From the NCBI GenBank assembly GCA_003503995.1, contig DOCA01000050.1, positions 1 through 8,067 of the forward strand: a stretch of 8,067 nucleotides of DNA. Direction: 5' to 3'. The notes under the pieces are model-generated. The model worked only from the letters and a program-made list of their open reading frames with translations. It was not told where the DNA came from and searched no databases. The translations under genes were made by a program, and so were the position numbers. This DNA is from Holosporales bacterium (lineage in GTDB: Bacteria; Pseudomonadota; Alphaproteobacteria; Caedimonadales; UBA9215). Shown here in pieces: positions 6,170-8,067 of this stretch; positions within the stretch are counted from its first letter, which is position 1, and every line of letters starts with the position of its first letter.

Positions 6170-7290
6170 AAAGTGCTCTCCTGTGAATTAAGATGAGCCT
6201 TTAGCACTTTCAACCCTTCTTTGAATTCTGGTCCTTTAAGCATGCTCATGGATTTTGTCATGGTCGAAACCGCTAGCTTAAAGAGACTCACAGGTGGCCC
6301 AAGATCCACTTCGCCCCGACGAATAGCCAGCTGAAAATCTTTGTATTCCATAACATCCCCTAGCTCTGGGAATGTTTTTAGGTTCGATAAGAAAGCCAAT
6401 CGGAATCCATGGAAAGCATAACAAAAAGGCCTAATTACATCGAACTTAGCACGCTCAAGAGCTGTCACTTTTCGTCCATAATAAGTCTCTAAAAAGGTTG
6501 GCAGGAGGCTCTCATCGTAAATATGGAAATTCGCAAACATGCACAAATCGATGGGATAGTAATCGTTGGAAGCGGTTTCCCAATCAATCAACCATGCCTC
6601 ACCGTTCGTATATAAAACATTATGAGGGCTAATATCATGGTGCACGGATCGGATGTCTTCGGGGAATTGCTCAAAAATAGCCTCGATTTCTTTGGCCATT
6701 TTGCCATAGAGCTCTATATCGCTTTCATCCAAAAAGGGCGAAACAGTTTCAAGATCAACAAGGCGCTTTGCATCTTGGCGCAGAATCTCAAAGAAAAGCA
6801 GATCACGTTCTAGGGGCTTTGCATCGTGAAGAGCCCTTATTTTTGCGGCTACTAATTTATGAAAAGGCGTAGCGTGGCGATTAATGCTATTGTTATTATC
6901 GATATATCCAAGCACCAGGGTTTTTGTCTCAAGATCACTGTAATAGAGTTGAGGACCAACGCCAGCGTCTCCCGTAATTTTTGCCGCATTAAATTCCGTT
7001 AGAATATCTTCTTTGGGTGAGTCTTTCATGATTTTCACAATGAACGGTCCCTTAGACGTTTTCACCTTAAAAAGATCAGCCTTTGAAAACCCGCCGGCCA
7101 CCAGGGTAACACCCTCAGTAGATTCTAGAACCAGCTCAAGTCCCTTTTGAAAGGTTTCTTTAATGGCTCCAAAATAACTCTCAACAGCAGACTTCTGGGC
7201 GTCATTCGCTTCAGAGGCCCTTACAAAAGTACCCTGACACAAAAGCACAACAAATGTGACGCTCGCTATTTTTTTAAGATGAGAGATCAT
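6166..7290 (-). CDS. Exported aminoglycoside/choline kinase-like phosphotransferase
   Basis: This 374-residue protein has the APH/choline-kinase fold (Pfam APH or choline-kinase clan). Visible kinase elements are a glycine-containing loop GGFSKADLFKV (66-76), an ATP-contacting lysine K86 in FIVKIMKD, a candidate partner glutamate E99, the catalytic loop HHDISPHN (217-224; H217, D219, N224 of HxDxxxxN) and the metal-binding D236 in LIDWE. The following NDYYPIDLCMFANF resembles choline/ethanolamine kinases more than antibiotic kinases. Residues 1-25 look like a Sec signal peptide: KK at 6-7, a hydrophobic run at 8-19, and a likely cleavage VRA|SE after A25. C18 lacks a proper lipobox. Export of such a kinase is unusual. 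The start ATG at 7290 has an AAGGA ribosome site, and no other Met occurs before 87. It is coupled to DUF3572 downstream. The substrate is unknown; choline, an aminoglycoside or a host small molecule are all possible. Confidence 0.8.
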   Translation of the reverse strand: MISHLKKIASVTFVVLLCQGTFVRASEANDAQKSAVESYFGAIKETFQKGLELVLESTEGVTLVAGGFSKADLFKVKTSKGPFIVKIMKDSPKEDILTEFNAAKITGDAGVGPQLYYSDLETKTLVLGYIDNNNSINRHATPFHKLVAAKIRALHDAKPLERDLLFFEILRQDAKRLVDLETVSPFLDESDIELYGKMAKEIEAIFEQFPEDIRSVHHDISPHNVLYTNGEAWLIDWETASNDYYPIDLCMFANFHIYDESLLPTFLETYYGRKVTALERAKFDVIRPFCYAFHGFRLAFLSNLKTFPELGDVMEYKDFQLAIRRGEVDLGPPVSLFKLAVSTMTKSMSMLKGPEFKEGLKVLKAHLNSQESTL

Positions 7291-7404
7291 GTTTATTCCT
7301 TTCCTTTTCTAATTCTTTTATTTATAAAGCAGTCTAAAGTAGTCCACATAATCCTCTACAAAAGAGATTAGCAAATGACGACGTCTGGGGCCTTTTTGGA
7401 AAAA

Positions 7405-8067
7405 CTATACTTTTAAAGCCGAGTGAATGGCTACAACACCCTGACTCATATTACGCCACGACACCTGCCCAAACCCCGCGTCCTTTATTTTATCTGCCAA
7501 GGTTTGTTGGTCCGGAAAACGAGCAATACTTTCTACAAGATACTGGTAGGCTTCTTTATCATTGGCAACCAGCGCCCCCATCTTGGGGATCACCTGAAAC
7601 GAATAAAAATCATAGAGTTTTTCCAAGGGTTTTGAGGTGACTTTCGAGAACTCAAGGCAGAAAAATTGCCCTCCTGGTTTTAAAACACGATGCGCTTCCT
7701 GCAAGGCTTTATCAATTTCTGTCACATTGCGCAGGCCAAAGGAAATGGTATAGGCATCAAAAGTATTATCTTCAAAAGGAATATCAGCCGCATCGCCGCA
7801 AACCCAAGACAGTCCTTTTAAAATTCCCTGATTAATGGCCTTGCGTTTCCCCTCATAAAGCATTTTATCATTGCGATCACAAACCGTTACACACGATGGC
7901 GACGTGAATCCTGTGCAAGCTTCTAAAAAGCGAAAGGCAATATCACCAGTCCCGCCCGCCATATCCAACAAATGCATATCAGGGCGTGGGCGCAGCATAG
8001 TGATGAGCTCATTTTTCCAATGGCGATGAATGCCTAAACTCATGACATCATTCATCACGTCATAATG
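7405..8067 (-). CDS. ubiE: Ubiquinone/menaquinone biosynthesis C-methyltransferase UbiE, 5' end missing
   Basis: UbiE C-methylates the benzoquinol (and, in menaquinone makers, demethylmenaquinol) ring with S-adenosylmethionine during quinone synthesis at the inner membrane. The frame is open to the right edge: the first visible codons read HYDVMNDVMSLGIHRHWKNE, an internal UbiE signature, so roughly 30 N-terminal residues lie outside the window. The GTG at 8058 is only an internal valine. Class I methyltransferase motif I is LLDMAGGTGDIAFRF. Further family motifs are YTISFGLRNVTEIDKAL, HRVLKPGGQFFCLEFS, YSFQVIPKMGALVANDKEAYQYLVESI and RFPDQQTLADKI. The stop is TAG at 7407-7405. In many alphaproteobacteria ubiB follows ubiE; here the next gene, 114 bp downstream, is the exported kinase instead. 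No intrinsic terminator is obvious between them. Confidence 0.95.
   Translation of the reverse strand, partial: HYDVMNDVMSLGIHRHWKNELITMLRPRPDMHLLDMAGGTGDIAFRFLEACTGFTSPSCVTVCDRNDKMLYEGKRKAINQGILKGLSWVCGDAADIPFEDNTFDAYTISFGLRNVTEIDKALQEAHRVLKPGGQFFCLEFSKVTSKPLEKLYDFYSFQVIPKMGALVANDKEAYQYLVESIARFPDQQTLADKIKDAGFGQVSWRNMSQGVVAIHSALKV

Noticed and set aside
7305..7352. Candidate promoter before the kinase gene (TTGTAG with TTTAGA at 17 nt, or TATAAA further down)
   Set aside because: The -10 partner matches at only 3 of 6 positions, and TATAAA has no -35 box at an acceptable distance. It cannot be told from AT-rich background.
7147..7371. 74-codon plus-strand frame across the kinase 5' end and the gap before it
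   Set aside because: Mostly antisense to the kinase coding region, with no recognisable domain or ribosome site.
8056..8058. GTG as the ubiE start codon
   Set aside because: The frame stays open to the window edge and the residues before it (HYD) continue the conserved UbiE motif, so this is an internal valine and the gene is simply cut off.

Overview
The window looks like a piece of an alphaproteobacterial chromosome. The gene neighbourhoods support this: an ELM1-family gene after greA, trmL directly followed by hemF, gatC-gatA-gatB in that order, and a DUF3572 gene, a family I know mainly from Alphaproteobacteria. Base composition is moderately AT-rich by eye (not counted). Together with a predicted exported kinase, this makes a host-associated lineage such as Holosporales/Paracaedibacteraceae plausible, but that placement is inference. 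Every supported gene lies on the minus strand, so transcription runs from high to low coordinates.

In transcription order: the right edge holds ubiE (ubiquinone/menaquinone methyltransferase), which lacks its N-terminus. After a 114-bp gap come an aminoglycoside/choline-kinase-like protein with an N-terminal signal peptide and a DUF3572 protein, joined by a 4-nt ATGA overlap. A large perfect inverted repeat starts directly after the DUF3572 stop codon. A gap of about 200 bp holds a plausible promoter for gatC-gatA-gatB, the tRNA-dependent amidotransferase operon, which ends in a strong intrinsic terminator (2332-2356). Next is a gap of about 300 bp with small hairpins but no gene I can recognise. 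It is followed by the tightly coupled pair trmL (tRNA wobble 2'-O-methyltransferase) and hemF (oxygen-dependent coproporphyrinogen oxidase). A short gap with a good sigma70-type promoter leads to greA (transcript cleavage factor) and then the first 51 codons of an ELM1-family gene, cut by the left edge.

Most genes are core housekeeping genes: charging of Asn/Gln tRNAs, tRNA modification, haem and quinone synthesis, and transcription fidelity. The unusual parts are the exported kinase coupled to DUF3572, a four-unit repeat at the very start of gatB in which each unit begins with a potential start codon, and the structured intergenic DNA on either side of the gat operon. I found no CRISPR array, insertion sequence, tRNA or rRNA. 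I see no clear sign of a wholly new system. The exported kinase/DUF3572 pair is the best candidate for undescribed biology.
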